A DNA stretch of 64,000 bases, taken from contig CAVSJQ010000022.1 in assembly GCA_963728355.1 (NCBI GenBank), positions 1 to 64,000 on the forward strand, written 5' to 3'. Shown here piece by piece: positions 43,337 to 52,856 of the stretch. This DNA is from Sva-07 sp963728355. Lineage in GTDB: Bacteria; Actinomycetota; Acidimicrobiia; Acidimicrobiales; Ilumatobacteraceae. Every line of letters starts with the position of its first letter. Positions within the stretch are counted from its first letter, which is position 1. The notes beneath the pieces are model-generated. The model was not told where the DNA came from. It ran no database searches and saw only the letters and a list, made by a program, of their open reading frames with translations. The translations under genes were made by a program, and so were the position numbers.

Positions 43337-45510
43337 GTCGTGCTCCGTTCGGTCGACGCCGCGACCGTCGCGCTGGTTGCGGGAGCGGTGTGGCCGTTGG
43401 CCGAGGCGGGCCGCGACGAGTCGAACGCCGCCGGCGTCACCAGCGTCGTGGGCTCCGTCCGTTCGGCCGTCGGCTCCACCGGCTCGGTCATCTGCTCCGT
43501 GATGTCACCCTTGCGTCGGTGCAAGACGGCGTCGACGTAGCGGTCGCGGACCTTGATCACGAGGCTCGCCAGACCACCGGGCAGAACCAGGAGCACGAGC
43601 AGTACACCGATCGCCGACGACAACAGCCGCCACTCGGGTGCCGTGATGAACCACTCGCTGCCCCGGAGGAATACGGCGCCGAGCACACCGCCGAACAGCG
43701 AGCCGAGCCCGCCGACGACCGCCGCCGTGAAGACATCGAGACTGGCCGCTGCGCCGTAACTCGTGAGGTCGAAGCTCTGGCTGAGCTGCACGAACAGCCC
43801 GCCGGCGATCCCGGCGACGAAGCCGGAGATGACGAATGCAGTCAGCTTCACCGGCACCGGTGCCACCGAGAACGCCTGGGCAGCGAGTTCGTTCTCGCGC
43901 ATGGCGATGATCGCCCGCCCGGTCCGGCTGTGGCGGACGCCGCGGAGCGCCAGGTAGACCAGGGCGAGCACGACGAGCGTGTAGACGTAGAAGCGCGTCG
44001 GGGTCGACACGTCGATCCGGCCGAACAGCGGTAGCCGCTCGATCCGCTCCTGTGGGACCCAGTCGAAGAACTGACGATTGAGCAACCAGGAGTTGACCGC
44101 GAGCGCGAACACGAGGGTGGTGACCGCAAGGTAGAGCCCTCGCAGACGCAGCGCCGGTAGCCCCACGACCAGGGCGGCGAAGGCGCCGGCGGCACCGCCG
44201 AACATCAGCGACAGCGACATGTCGACGTTCCAACCGATCGTGCACTTGCCGCTGACGGCGGCGCCGACCGCCACGAACGCCATCTGTCCCAACGAGATCT
44301 GTCCGGCCCAGCCCGACAGCACGACGAGTGACAGGCCGATGACGGCGAACACTGCCACGGCGTTGGCCTTGATGATCTGATCGGTTCGGAGCAGCAACGG
44401 GATGAGCGCCAGCCCGACGAGGATCAGCGTGGCGGTGCCCCAACGAAGGAGACGAACGAGTGGGAGGCGCACGACGGAGGGCGCGAGCGGTCGGATCTCG
44501 TCGGCGAGCCGCCAGGCCGCTGCCTCGTCCCGGTCGGCGCGCCCGTATTGCCGGCGCTGCAGCAGGAGCGAGACGAGAACGGCAGCGCCGACGATCGGGG
44601 TGACGAGGAGTGGGCTGCTCGCGTTCCAGGCGACGCCGTACTCGAGCACGCCGAGCGCGACCGCAGCGGTCGCGACGGTCGGCAGGTGGCGGAGACGGCC
44701 GATGACCAGTGCAGCGAGCGCCAGCACCAGTGTCGAGAAGTTCAGCGCAGCGCCGAGCGGGACACCGAGAATGCCGGCGCGCAGGAAGAGGGCGAGGAAC
44801 GACAGGCCCGCAGCGATCATCCAGACGAGCGTCGACAGCCATGCAACCGGGATGCCGAGCATCAGCGCCCGTTCGCTGCGTTCGGCGGAGCCACGGATGG
44901 CGGTGCCGAGCCGGGTGGCGCCGAGGAAGAGCGCCACGCCGAGCATGGCCAGTGGGGCGACGATCAGCGCGATCAGGTCGTTGGCCGAGAGGATGAACGT
45001 GCCGATCGTGACCTTCCAGTCCACCGGCGGCGGGATCCGTTGTGACGCAGCACTCTGGTCCCACATCCGTGGCACGAGCAGTGCGAGCACGACGAGCAGC
45101 TGGGCGATGCCGATGGTGGCAACGGTGAGCACCAGCCGCGAGGCTCGGGCGAATCGACGGACGAATGCGAGCTCGACGACTGCGCCGAGCACGACTGCCG
45201 CTGCCAACCCCACACCGAAGCCGAAGAGGTACGGCAATCCCGAGAAGACGATCAGACCCACCGCAAGCGAGGTCGGCACGAAGCCCAGGTCGGCTTGGGC
45301 GAAGTTGATCACCCGGTTGGCTCGATAGACGAGTGCCATGCCCATCGCCAGGAGCGCGGTCAGCAGCCCGAGCACGACGCCGCGCACCCAGGCGCCGGCC
45401 GGCATGCCGAAGAAGAGCAGTTGCACGGCGACCAACCCGAATGCAGGCAGCAGCTGCCATGCCGTCCGCTGCAACCGCGCGACCCCCCAGCCTCTCGATG
45501 ACACCCCCAT
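43333..45510 (-). CDS. Fused LivH-LivM branched-chain-type ABC permease
   Basis: Membrane protein of 725 residues combining both permease subunits. Residues about 20-335: LivH-like half (VVLGLLTALLAMGMALVYRANRVINFAQADLG, ALMLGIPVAWL, AAALNFSTLVLALAAL-like region). Residues about 385-675: LivM-like half (VVLSGWAGQISLGQMAFVAVGA, LPALRLRGLYLAVTTLVFALA, RHSRTGRAIIAMRENELAAQAF, AFVISGFVAGIAGGLF). The C-terminal tail is hydrophilic, Thr/Ala-rich. ATG at 45510 chosen over 45615 because the extra part is arginine-rich and hydrophilic. First gene of a three-gene operon. Confidence 0.92.
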   Translation of the reverse strand: MGVSSRGWGVARLQRTAWQLLPAFGLVAVQLLFFGMPAGAWVRGVVLGLLTALLAMGMALVYRANRVINFAQADLGFVPTSLAVGLIVFSGLPYLFGFGVGLAAAVVLGAVVELAFVRRFARASRLVLTVATIGIAQLLVVLALLVPRMWDQSAASQRIPPPVDWKVTIGTFILSANDLIALIVAPLAMLGVALFLGATRLGTAIRGSAERSERALMLGIPVAWLSTLVWMIAAGLSFLALFLRAGILGVPLGAALNFSTLVLALAALVIGRLRHLPTVATAAVALGVLEYGVAWNASSPLLVTPIVGAAVLVSLLLQRRQYGRADRDEAAAWRLADEIRPLAPSVVRLPLVRLLRWGTATLILVGLALIPLLLRTDQIIKANAVAVFAVIGLSLVVLSGWAGQISLGQMAFVAVGAAVSGKCTIGWNVDMSLSLMFGGAAGAFAALVVGLPALRLRGLYLAVTTLVFALAVNSWLLNRQFFDWVPQERIERLPLFGRIDVSTPTRFYVYTLVVLALVYLALRGVRHSRTGRAIIAMRENELAAQAFSVAPVPVKLTAFVISGFVAGIAGGLFVQLSQSFDLTSYGAAASLDVFTAAVVGGLGSLFGGVLGAVFLRGSEWFITAPEWRLLSSAIGVLLVLLVLPGGLASLVIKVRDRYVDAVLHRRKGDITEQMTEPVEPTAERTEPTTLVTPAAFDSSRPASANGHTAPATSATVAASTERSTT

Positions 45511-45663
45511 GTCGCCCCGCAACCTAGCTCGCTCGATCGTTGCCAGGACGGACCGGAGCGACGTGACGATCCGGCTTTCGTGTCTGGTCCGCCGGCCTGT
45601 TGGGCGGCCGTTCACGGGGCATTCATCGAGCTCGGTCGCAGGCGTGCTCTACTGTGCGCTGTC

Positions 45664-46986
45664 ATGACAACAGACACGTCCGCGACGGTCGCAGCCGATC
45701 CTACGGAACTCTTGCGAAGCCGCCGGTACCTGGTGTTGCTGTTGTTCGGTGCGGCGATCGGTGCACCGATCGCCGCAGTTGCCTACTTCTTCCTGAAGGC
45801 GATCGCCGAGACGCAGACGTACGTGTACTCGACGTTGCCCGCCGACCTCGGATTCGACGGCCAACCGTCGTGGTGGCCCATTCCTGTGCTGGCGCTGAGT
45901 GGGCTGCTCGTCGGGCTGACCATCACCCACCTGCCCGGTGAGGCGGGACACAAGCCGGCGGAGGGCTTCAAGACCGGTGGCCGGGTGACCCCGATCGAAC
46001 TCCCCGGCATCGTGTTGGCCGCATTCGCCACCCTGAGCCTGGGCGTCGTGCTCGGTCCGGAGTCACCGCTGATCGCGATCGGCAGCGGCCTCGGAGTGCT
46101 CGCTGTGCGAGCGCTCAAACGCGACGCACCCGACACCGCCTACATGATCATCGGTGCTGCCGGCAGTTTCGCGGCGATCGCTGCGCTGCTCGGGTCACCG
46201 CTCGCCGGCGCGTTCCTCCTCATGGAAGCAGCCGGTCTCGGTGGTCCGATGATGGGCATGGTGCTCGTGCCCGGCTTGGTCGCCGCCGGGGTCGGATCGC
46301 TGATCTACGTCGGACTCGACGCCTGGACCGGGTTCGGCACGTTCGCCCTCGCCATCCCGGACCTGCCGGCGGTGAGCACGCCCACGCTCGCCCAGTTCTT
46401 CTGGGCGATCGCGATCGGCCTGCTCGCGGCGGTCGTCGGTGCCGCCATCAGCCGGGCAGCACTGACCCTGCAGGCAATGGTCGAACGACGCATGGTCGTG
46501 TGGATGCCCGTGGTCGGCGCGGCGATCGGCGTCGTCGTGCTCGTGTTCGTCGAGACGACCGACAGGACCTCGGCCGACGTGCTGTTCTCCGGCCAGGACC
46601 AACTGCCCGCACTCGTCACCGGCGGGGCGACCTGGACGGCCGGCGCGCTCTCCATGGTGGTCCTGTGCAAGAGCCTCGCCTACGCCTTGTCGCTGAGCGG
46701 CTTCCGTGGTGGCCCTGTCTTTCCTGCGATGTTCATCGGCGCCGCGGGCGGGATGGCCCTGTCCCATCTCCCCGGCCTCCCGTTGGTCACGGGAGCGGCG
46801 ATGGGAATGGGCGCCATGGCCGTCGCGATGCTCGGCCTGCCGCTCGTGTCTGCGCTGTTGGTTGCGTTGTTCTTCCAGACTGACGGGCTCGCGCTGATGC
46901 CGCTGGTGATCGTCGCCGTCGCCGTCTCGTACGTCGCGTCGGCACGGCTCCGGCCCGCGCCCCGAGCGCTACAGGGTGCGACGTAG
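45664..46986 (+). CDS. ClC family chloride channel/transporter
   Basis: Integral membrane protein of 440 residues. CLC features: VLGPESPLIAIGSGLGVL (the G-x-E-x-P motif, Glu133 in the place of the gating glutamate, with Ser for the usual second Gly), ALLGSPLAGAFLLMEA, GFRGGPVFPAMFIGAAGG near the C-terminus. No CBS domains. Start ATG at 45664. 3' end overlaps the convergent phosphatase gene by 18 bp. Could be channel or Cl-/H+ exchanger. Confidence 0.88.
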   Translation: MTTDTSATVAADPTELLRSRRYLVLLLFGAAIGAPIAAVAYFFLKAIAETQTYVYSTLPADLGFDGQPSWWPIPVLALSGLLVGLTITHLPGEAGHKPAEGFKTGGRVTPIELPGIVLAAFATLSLGVVLGPESPLIAIGSGLGVLAVRALKRDAPDTAYMIIGAAGSFAAIAALLGSPLAGAFLLMEAAGLGGPMMGMVLVPGLVAAGVGSLIYVGLDAWTGFGTFALAIPDLPAVSTPTLAQFFWAIAIGLLAAVVGAAISRAALTLQAMVERRMVVWMPVVGAAIGVVVLVFVETTDRTSADVLFSGQDQLPALVTGGATWTAGALSMVVLCKSLAYALSLSGFRGGPVFPAMFIGAAGGMALSHLPGLPLVTGAAMGMGAMAVAMLGLPLVSALLVALFFQTDGLALMPLVIVAVAVSYVASARLRPAPRALQGAT

Positions 46987-48825
46987 GACGACGAGCACCG
47001 TGTCGTCTTCGAGGTCGTCCGGTCCGGTGAGCGATTCGAGTGTGTTGCTGCACAAGGCGTGCACCGACTCGTCGCGATGACGTTCCACGGTGTCGCGAAG
47101 CCGGTGGAGCCCGAGGTCGATCGACTCGCCGCGACGCTCGATCAAGCCGTCGGAGTAGGCGATGAGGACGGCGCCCGGTTCGATCGACGCGGTGGCGGTG
47201 GGCCGCCCGGCGCATCCTTCGATGCCGAGTGGGATCGACCGGGCCTCGTCGAGCCATCGGACCGCGCCGCGTGGTGGACACACCAACGCGGGTGGGTGGC
47301 CCGCGCAGGAGTACTCGATCGCACCGTTGTTCGGGTCGAGGAAGATGCACAGTGCGGTCGCGAAGTCGGTGATCTGGTGGCGTCGGGCGAAGTCGTCGAG
47401 TTCGCACAAGAGCTGGTCCGGCCCGTCGACGAACGGGGTCATCGCCAGCAGTCCGGCCCGAAGTTGTCCCATGGCGGCAGCAGCCTCGGCGTTGTGGCCG
47501 ACGACATCGCCGACCACCACCACCACCCGACCATCGGGCGCATGGAAGGTCTCGTACCAGTCGCCGCCGACCTGGAGTGCGTCCGAGCCGGTGACGTACG
47601 CAGTGGCGATCTCGATCCGTGCGTCCTCGACGGCCGCTCTGGGAAGCATCGACAGCTGCAGGCGGAATGCAATCTCGTGCTCGTGATCCCGTTGGGCGGC
47701 GATGGCCCGCTCGGCTTCCTTGCGCTCGGTGATGTCGAGTACGGAGCCGATGAAGCCGAGAAACGTCCCCTGTCCACTGAAGCGCGGTGCTGCGGCGTCG
47801 ACCGCCCATCGGTACACGCCGTCACGACCGCGCAGCCGGTAGTCCAAGGTGAATGCGGTTCGGCGCTCGGTCGCCTCGGCGAACGTCGCGGCTGCCTGAA
47901 CGGTGTCGCCGGGATGGATGGCGTCGAGCCAACCACGGCCGAGCCCTTCGGCCTCCGTCTGGCCGGTGAACTCGTACCACATCCGATTGAGGTAGGTGCA
48001 CTCTCCCTCGGCGTCGGTCACCCAGATCATCACCGGCGCGTTGTCGGCCATGTTCCGGAAGCGGCGTTCGCTCTCCTGGAGCGCCTCGAGCGCTGCGTGG
48101 CGCTCGGTGATGTCGGCGAACACCAATGCGAACCGGCCGCGGGGAGCCAACGGCATCGCGAAGACGTCGAAGTAGCGGCCCATCACCTTCGACTCCTGCT
48201 GGAACCGGACGGGTGTGCCACCGAGCGCGACCGAGGCGTAGGCCTCGACCCAGTGACGTTCGAGTCCGGGAACCAGTTCGAGCGCCGTACGGCCGGCGGC
48301 GTCATGGAGCCCGGTCGCGTCTTCGAACTGGGGGTTGGTCTCGAGAAACCGGTAGTCGACCGGACATCCGTCGGCGTCGAGGACCAGCTCGCAGATGCAG
48401 AAGCCCTGGTCGATCCCGGCGAACACCGTCTGCAGGCGGGCGTCGCTCTCGGCCAGCGACGCCCGGGCGTCGGCAAGGACCTGGGTGTCGGTGGCCGTAC
48501 CGAACCACATCAACGACGAGCCCGTATCGAGCGGCAGCGCTCGACTCAAGTGCCAGCGGAAGGAGCCATCGGCCATCCGGACACGATGCTCGCATTCGTA
48601 CTCGGTGCCCTGCTGGACCGCGCGATGCCAAGCGTTCAGCGTCTCCGCGAGGTCATCCGGATGCACGATCGGTGCCCACTCGTAGATCCCACTCGGTTCC
48701 GGTTCGAGCCCTCCGTACCGCGCTCGTCGCCCGTTGTAGAACGTGACGGCGCCGTCGGCGCGCGCGAACCACACCAAGTGCGGCAATGCCTCCGCGAGGA
48801 GGCGATATGCAGCGAGGTTCACCAC
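46969..48825 (-). CDS. PAS-domain SpoIIE-type serine phosphatase
   Basis: Soluble signalling protein of about 618 residues. Three PAS domains in a row: residues about 8-120 (LPHLVWFARADGAVTFYN, YEWAPIVHPDD), 125-245 (TVFAGIDQGFCICELV) and 250-370 (MADNAPVMIWVTDAEGECTYLNRMWYEFTG, GFIGSVLDITERKEAE). PP2C/SpoIIE phosphatase follows from about 395 (GGDWYETFHAPDGRVVVVVGDVVGHNAEAAA, with metal-binding Asp residues). Likely dephosphorylates an anti-sigma-factor antagonist in response to light, redox or another signal. Start GTG at 48825 by PAS boundary; ATG at 48900 is an alternative. Confidence 0.87.
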   Translation of the reverse strand: MVNLAAYRLLAEALPHLVWFARADGAVTFYNGRRARYGGLEPEPSGIYEWAPIVHPDDLAETLNAWHRAVQQGTEYECEHRVRMADGSFRWHLSRALPLDTGSSLMWFGTATDTQVLADARASLAESDARLQTVFAGIDQGFCICELVLDADGCPVDYRFLETNPQFEDATGLHDAAGRTALELVPGLERHWVEAYASVALGGTPVRFQQESKVMGRYFDVFAMPLAPRGRFALVFADITERHAALEALQESERRFRNMADNAPVMIWVTDAEGECTYLNRMWYEFTGQTEAEGLGRGWLDAIHPGDTVQAAATFAEATERRTAFTLDYRLRGRDGVYRWAVDAAAPRFSGQGTFLGFIGSVLDITERKEAERAIAAQRDHEHEIAFRLQLSMLPRAAVEDARIEIATAYVTGSDALQVGGDWYETFHAPDGRVVVVVGDVVGHNAEAAAAMGQLRAGLLAMTPFVDGPDQLLCELDDFARRHQITDFATALCIFLDPNNGAIEYSCAGHPPALVCPPRGAVRWLDEARSIPLGIEGCAGRPTATASIEPGAVLIAYSDGLIERRGESIDLGLHRLRDTVERHRDESVHALCSNTLESLTGPDDLEDDTVLVVLRRTL

Positions 48826-48930
48826 GGCATCAAGTCTCTTCAGGTGTTGTTCTCCCCCAAAGATCTCCGGGTGACCAACGCACCGAACGATAGTCGGCAT
48901 CGCGCGAGGTTCCGCGCTGCGGCGGTGGCA

Positions 48931-49314
<384 letters not shown>

Positions 49315-49322
49315 GCGTCGTC

Positions 49323-49328
49323 AGTCTA
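49323..49328 (-). promoter_or_regulatory. rnpB -10 element
   Basis: TAGACT on the minus strand, 8-14 nt before the expected 5' end of the RNase P RNA. A clear -35 hexamer is not seen. Confidence 0.5.
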
Positions 49329-49424
49329 CGAGCCCCCCGACCCATCGATGCTTCGATCAGTGCGCGAGGAGTGCCGCTTTCCGGCACGGCACGCGCTCTG
49401 ACCGCTGGACCGGCGGCCGAGCGA

Positions 49425-50249
49425 TCAGCAGGTGGGTTCGAGTTCGTTGTAGATGTACGAGTTCAGCGCCGGCGTCTGCAGGATGAAGGTCTGGCGGACG
49501 CCGTTCTCGTTGGGGGCGCCGGCGACGAGTTCGATCTGGCCGGTGGAGCCGAAGCGACTGGTGATCGAGAACTGCAGCGGGATGCCGTCGGCATCGTTCT
49601 GCACTTCGCCGCCGCCGATCGTCGGGCTGACGTAGCCGTCCGGCCCGCGGTTGAGCGCCACGATGCCGGCGGCCTGACGCGACTCGAGCGTGGCCGCGGC
49701 GATGGTGGCCGCTGACGCTTCGGGATCCTCGAGCTCCAGGGTGAGGGTCTGGTGGGTGGCCGCCGCGAGGTCCTCCAACGCGACGGCGCTGTTGACGATG
49801 TCACGCATCGGATTGTCGCTGTTGCTGATCGCCTCGAGGAGCGGGGCGACCGTGCGGTCCATGTACCAGGGGTTGGTGCACTCCCAGGCGACGCCCCCGA
49901 TCGATTCGGTGAGGCCACCCATCTCCTCGGCGATCGCCAGATGGCTGTCGATCAACCGCTCGACGAGTGCGGTCTGTTCACGGTCGAGCAGGCCGGTGTC
50001 GAGCGCGGCTTCGTAGGCGGCCACAACGGTGAGTTCCAACGACGACGCAGTTCGCAGCAACACCGCGTCGTCGACCGCATAATCGGGCGGATCGGTGACC
50101 GGCGGCGCATAACCGACTCGGCCGGGGGCATCGTCGCCGGTGCGGTCGTCGCCACAGGCGGCCACGAGTGCGGCGACGGAGATGGTGAGGCCACCGAGCT
50201 TCAGGGCATCGCGACGGCCGTAGCGGGTGCGGTCGGTCGGGGCGGTCAT
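49425..50249 (-). CDS. Tat-exported ferritin-like domain protein (lipoprotein)
   Basis: Protein of 274 residues. Signal: YGRRDALKLGGLTISVAALVAACGD, a twin-arginine-type RR motif followed by a lipobox Cys. A ferritin-like helical domain spans residues about 55-190 (LLRTASSLELTVVAAYEAAL, TALVERLIDSHLAIAEEMGGL, IVNSAVALEDLAAATHQTLT). Metal ligands are not obvious in all helices. It follows a second ferritin-like gene with an ATGA overlap. Homologues in actinobacteria are of unknown role; possible export of a folded metal protein. Confidence 0.78.
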   Translation of the reverse strand: MTAPTDRTRYGRRDALKLGGLTISVAALVAACGDDRTGDDAPGRVGYAPPVTDPPDYAVDDAVLLRTASSLELTVVAAYEAALDTGLLDREQTALVERLIDSHLAIAEEMGGLTESIGGVAWECTNPWYMDRTVAPLLEAISNSDNPMRDIVNSAVALEDLAAATHQTLTLELEDPEASAATIAAATLESRQAAGIVALNRGPDGYVSPTIGGGEVQNDADGIPLQFSITSRFGSTGQIELVAGAPNENGVRQTFILQTPALNSYIYNELEPTC

Positions 50250-50845
50250 GACGTGGCTCCTGTGGCGAGTTCGAGGGGGTCGACCTCGGGCTCGAAGATG
50301 TCATCGAGGTTCGAGAGTCCTCTGAGATCGGCGAGCACGGTCGCCATGCGGGCCTCGACCACGATGATCGAGGCGGTCAGCTTGCGAGCGTTGACCGATT
50401 CGTATTCGGGGAGCAGCCGGGTGTGCGTGGCTGCCAGGGTGTTCTCGAGCTCTTCGGCGGCGCGGGCGAACGCGTCGGTGTCGCTGGTGGCAAAGTCCGG
50501 TCGCAGGCGCCGGAACAACTCGTCGTTGCGAGTGTTGGCGGAGAAACCGGCCGCCCCAGCGATCTCGGTGGCGTAGGTGACGTGGTTCTCGGCGAAGACC
50601 CCAGCGAGGGTGCCGGCCACATCGGACAGTCCGGAGCCGACCGCTTCGCGGTAGAGGGCTTCGGCGCTGAGCTCCGCTTGCATCGCCGCGCGCAGCAGGT
50701 CCTTGTCGCTCGCGGTCGGGCTGGTCGGAGCGGCAGATGCAGGTCGGGCGATGCTGAGCGCGGCTGCGCCGGCGAGGCCGGCCGCGCCCAATGCGCCGAT
50801 GAGGCCGCGCCGGGAGCTGGCCGGTGCGGCTGGGTCGAGATCCAC
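50246..50845 (-). CDS. Tat-exported ferritin-like domain protein
   Basis: Protein of 199 residues with twin-arginine signal SSRRGLIGALGAAGLAGAAAL and signal-peptidase site near ASAAP. The mature part is a four-helix, ferritin-like bundle (LLRAAMQAELSAEALYREAV, VFAENHVTYATEIAGAAGF, FARAAEELENTLAATHTRLL, ASIIVVEARMATVLADL). GTG at 50845 chosen: AAAGGA ends 9 nt upstream. The ATG at 50869 lacks such a site. Coupled to the following lipoprotein homologue; both probably form one complex on the outer face of the membrane. Confidence 0.75.
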   Translation of the reverse strand: MDLDPAAPASSRRGLIGALGAAGLAGAAALSIARPASAAPTSPTASDKDLLRAAMQAELSAEALYREAVGSGLSDVAGTLAGVFAENHVTYATEIAGAAGFSANTRNDELFRRLRPDFATSDTDAFARAAEELENTLAATHTRLLPEYESVNARKLTASIIVVEARMATVLADLRGLSNLDDIFEPEVDPLELATGATS

Positions 50846-50907
50846 GGGGGAGTGTCCTTTCGGGGTCATGCGTACGACAGCCTTCCCGCTGGGAGGGCAT
50901 CGGAGCA

Positions 50908-50913
50908 ATTCTA
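50908..50913 (-). promoter_or_regulatory. Candidate -10 for the ferritin-like operon
   Basis: TAGAAT on the minus strand, about 60 nt before the GTG start at 50845, in the 98-bp gap after glpK. No convincing -35. Confidence 0.35.
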
Positions 50914-50943
50914 GGGTCCGGCTCACGTCCACGGCGTGATCGC

Positions 50944-52413
50944 TCAGAACTCCAGCGCGGACAGATCAGCGTGCCAGCCGCCGGCGCGAGCCAGGGCGTC
51001 GGCCCAACGCTCGCGGCGCTGTGTGTGCGTCGTCGGATCACTCGGCTCGACGACGTGCGCCGGCATCCAGAGCTCGTCGAGATCGTCCATGCTCGAGAAC
51101 ACGCCCACACCGAGTCCTGCCATGAACGCGGCACCGATCGTGGTCGACTCGCTGATCGGCGCGACCTCGATCGGGCAGCCGGCGGCATCGGCGAGCGCCT
51201 GCGCGAACGTCGGGTTGGCGCTCATGCCCCCGTCGATCCGAACCGTGTGGATGTCGACGCCGCTGTCGGCACGCGCCGCCTCGAGCAGATCGGCACCGCG
51301 GTGGGCGACGCCTTCCAGGACGGCGCGCACGACGTGGGGACGACCGGTGCCCCGCGTGATGCCGAGCAACGTGCCGCGCGCCCCGTAGTCCCACTTGGGG
51401 GTCCCGAGGCCCAGCAGCGCCGGCACGTACACGACGCCGTCGGTGTCGTCGCACATCGACGCCACGTCGTGGCTCTCGGCGCTGGTGGCGATCAGCCCGA
51501 GGTCGTCGCGGAGCCATTCGACGTTCGTGCCGGCCGACAGCATGATCGCCTCGACACCCCACGTGATCTCGCCGTCGAGGGACCACAGCGGAACCGGGTA
51601 CGTACCGGCCGGGTGACGATGCGCCCCTGACGGGGTGCCGGTGTCGGTGCACAGGTCGAGCATGCCGCCGGTCCCGAAGGTGATCTTGGCGCGGCCGGGC
51701 TGGATGCAGCTCTGTCCGATCAACGACGCCTGCTGGTCGCCGAGGAGCGCTGCGATCGGTGGCGATCCGGCGAGCGCCGTGGCGTGCCCGATCACACCGA
51801 CGGAGTCGACCACGGTCGGCAGCAACGACTCGTCCACCCCGAACGCCGCGCACCGGTCGTGCGCCCAAGCCGAGCCGTCGACGACGCGCAGGCCGTTGGT
51901 CGTCGCCGACGCGTTCGTCTGGTCGCTGACGTGCAGTGAGCCCTCGCTCAGCGTCCAAGCGATCCAACTGTCGAGTGTGCCGACGCAGAGGTCGCGGCCC
52001 TCCAGTCCCGGCGTGTTGGCGAGGAGCCAGCCGGCCTTGGTCGACGACTGGTTCGGCGCAATCGACCAGCCGTGCTCCAGCTTGGCCATGATGCACTCGC
52101 CGACCGTTCGCAGGTCCTGCCATCCCAGACCGGGCGCAACGGGCTCGCCGGTCGCACGGTCCCACACCAGCGTGCTCGCCCGCTGATTGGTGATGCCGAC
52201 GGCGACGACAGGTTCCGAGGTCGTGGCGAGCACCGTTCGGGCAGCGTCGAGCACCTTCGCCGCCAGGTCGGCGCCGTCGAACTCCACCAGTCCCGGGCCA
52301 GGCGTGTTCGGCGGGCACGGTTGGAACTCCATCGCCCGTACCGCCAGCGTCTCGTCCACGATCGAGGCCCGCAGCCCCGTCGTACCGACATCGATGACGA
52401 GCATCGCGCTCAT
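50944..52413 (-). CDS. glpK: Glycerol kinase (FGGY family)
   Basis: Sugar kinase of 489 residues making glycerol-3-phosphate. N-terminal phosphate loop LVIDVGTTGLRASIVD, ITNQRASTLVWDRATGEP and GWQDLRT as in glycerol kinase, ITFGTGGML, then VRIDGGMSANPTFAQALADAAG. The genomic setting beside glpD favours glycerol as substrate. ATG overlaps the stop of the membrane protein gene upstream (ATGA). The frame above 52413 is a shadow. Confidence 0.87.
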   Translation of the reverse strand: MSAMLVIDVGTTGLRASIVDETLAVRAMEFQPCPPNTPGPGLVEFDGADLAAKVLDAARTVLATTSEPVVAVGITNQRASTLVWDRATGEPVAPGLGWQDLRTVGECIMAKLEHGWSIAPNQSSTKAGWLLANTPGLEGRDLCVGTLDSWIAWTLSEGSLHVSDQTNASATTNGLRVVDGSAWAHDRCAAFGVDESLLPTVVDSVGVIGHATALAGSPPIAALLGDQQASLIGQSCIQPGRAKITFGTGGMLDLCTDTGTPSGAHRHPAGTYPVPLWSLDGEITWGVEAIMLSAGTNVEWLRDDLGLIATSAESHDVASMCDDTDGVVYVPALLGLGTPKWDYGARGTLLGITRGTGRPHVVRAVLEGVAHRGADLLEAARADSGVDIHTVRIDGGMSANPTFAQALADAAGCPIEVAPISESTTIGAAFMAGLGVGVFSSMDDLDELWMPAHVVEPSDPTTHTQRRERWADALARAGGWHADLSALEF

Positions 52414-52856
52414 TGATCTCCCCGCTGATTCGTTCGCTGGCTGGACGGCACGAATCCCCGTGCCTGGAGCTGGCTGCCCAGCAGGCCACCCACCACACCG
52501 GCGAGGATGACGAGCGACAGCGTGAAGAACACGCCGAACCAGTTGACGGTCTCGCCACGCAACAGGCGGATGACGATGAACACGCTCTGCGCGCCGAGAT
52601 AGGCGACGATCGTCGTGACGACACCGTGCGAGAGTGGCGTGCCCCTGCGCTGCACCCACGCGGCGCACCCGCCGCCGAGCACGAAGCCGAACATCGCACC
52701 GAAGAAGAAGACGGCGTTCAGTCCCGCCGAGTCGGAATCGAGGAACGCGGCGATCAACGTGAGGGGAATCGCCAGCAGCAGGCACACGCCGATCCCGGCG
52801 CGCAGGGCCTGCCCGTCCCAGCGCCCGGCATGCCCCGACGGCGACATGGAGTTCAC
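52410..52856 (-). CDS. Small four-helix membrane protein in the glycerol operon
   Basis: Protein of 148 residues, four hydrophobic helices (AGIGVCLLLAIPLTLIAAF, AVFFFGAMFGFVLGGGCAAW, VVTTIVAYLGAQSVFIVI, FFTLSLVILAGVVGGLLGS), no recognised family. GTG start lies in a GTGA overlap with the FAD oxidase stop, and its own stop overlaps the glpK start, so it is translated as part of the glycerol operon. May be a transport or membrane partner; no direct evidence. Confidence 0.75.
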   Translation of the reverse strand: MNSMSPSGHAGRWDGQALRAGIGVCLLLAIPLTLIAAFLDSDSAGLNAVFFFGAMFGFVLGGGCAAWVQRRGTPLSHGVVTTIVAYLGAQSVFIVIRLLRGETVNWFGVFFTLSLVILAGVVGGLLGSQLQARGFVPSSQRTNQRGDQ

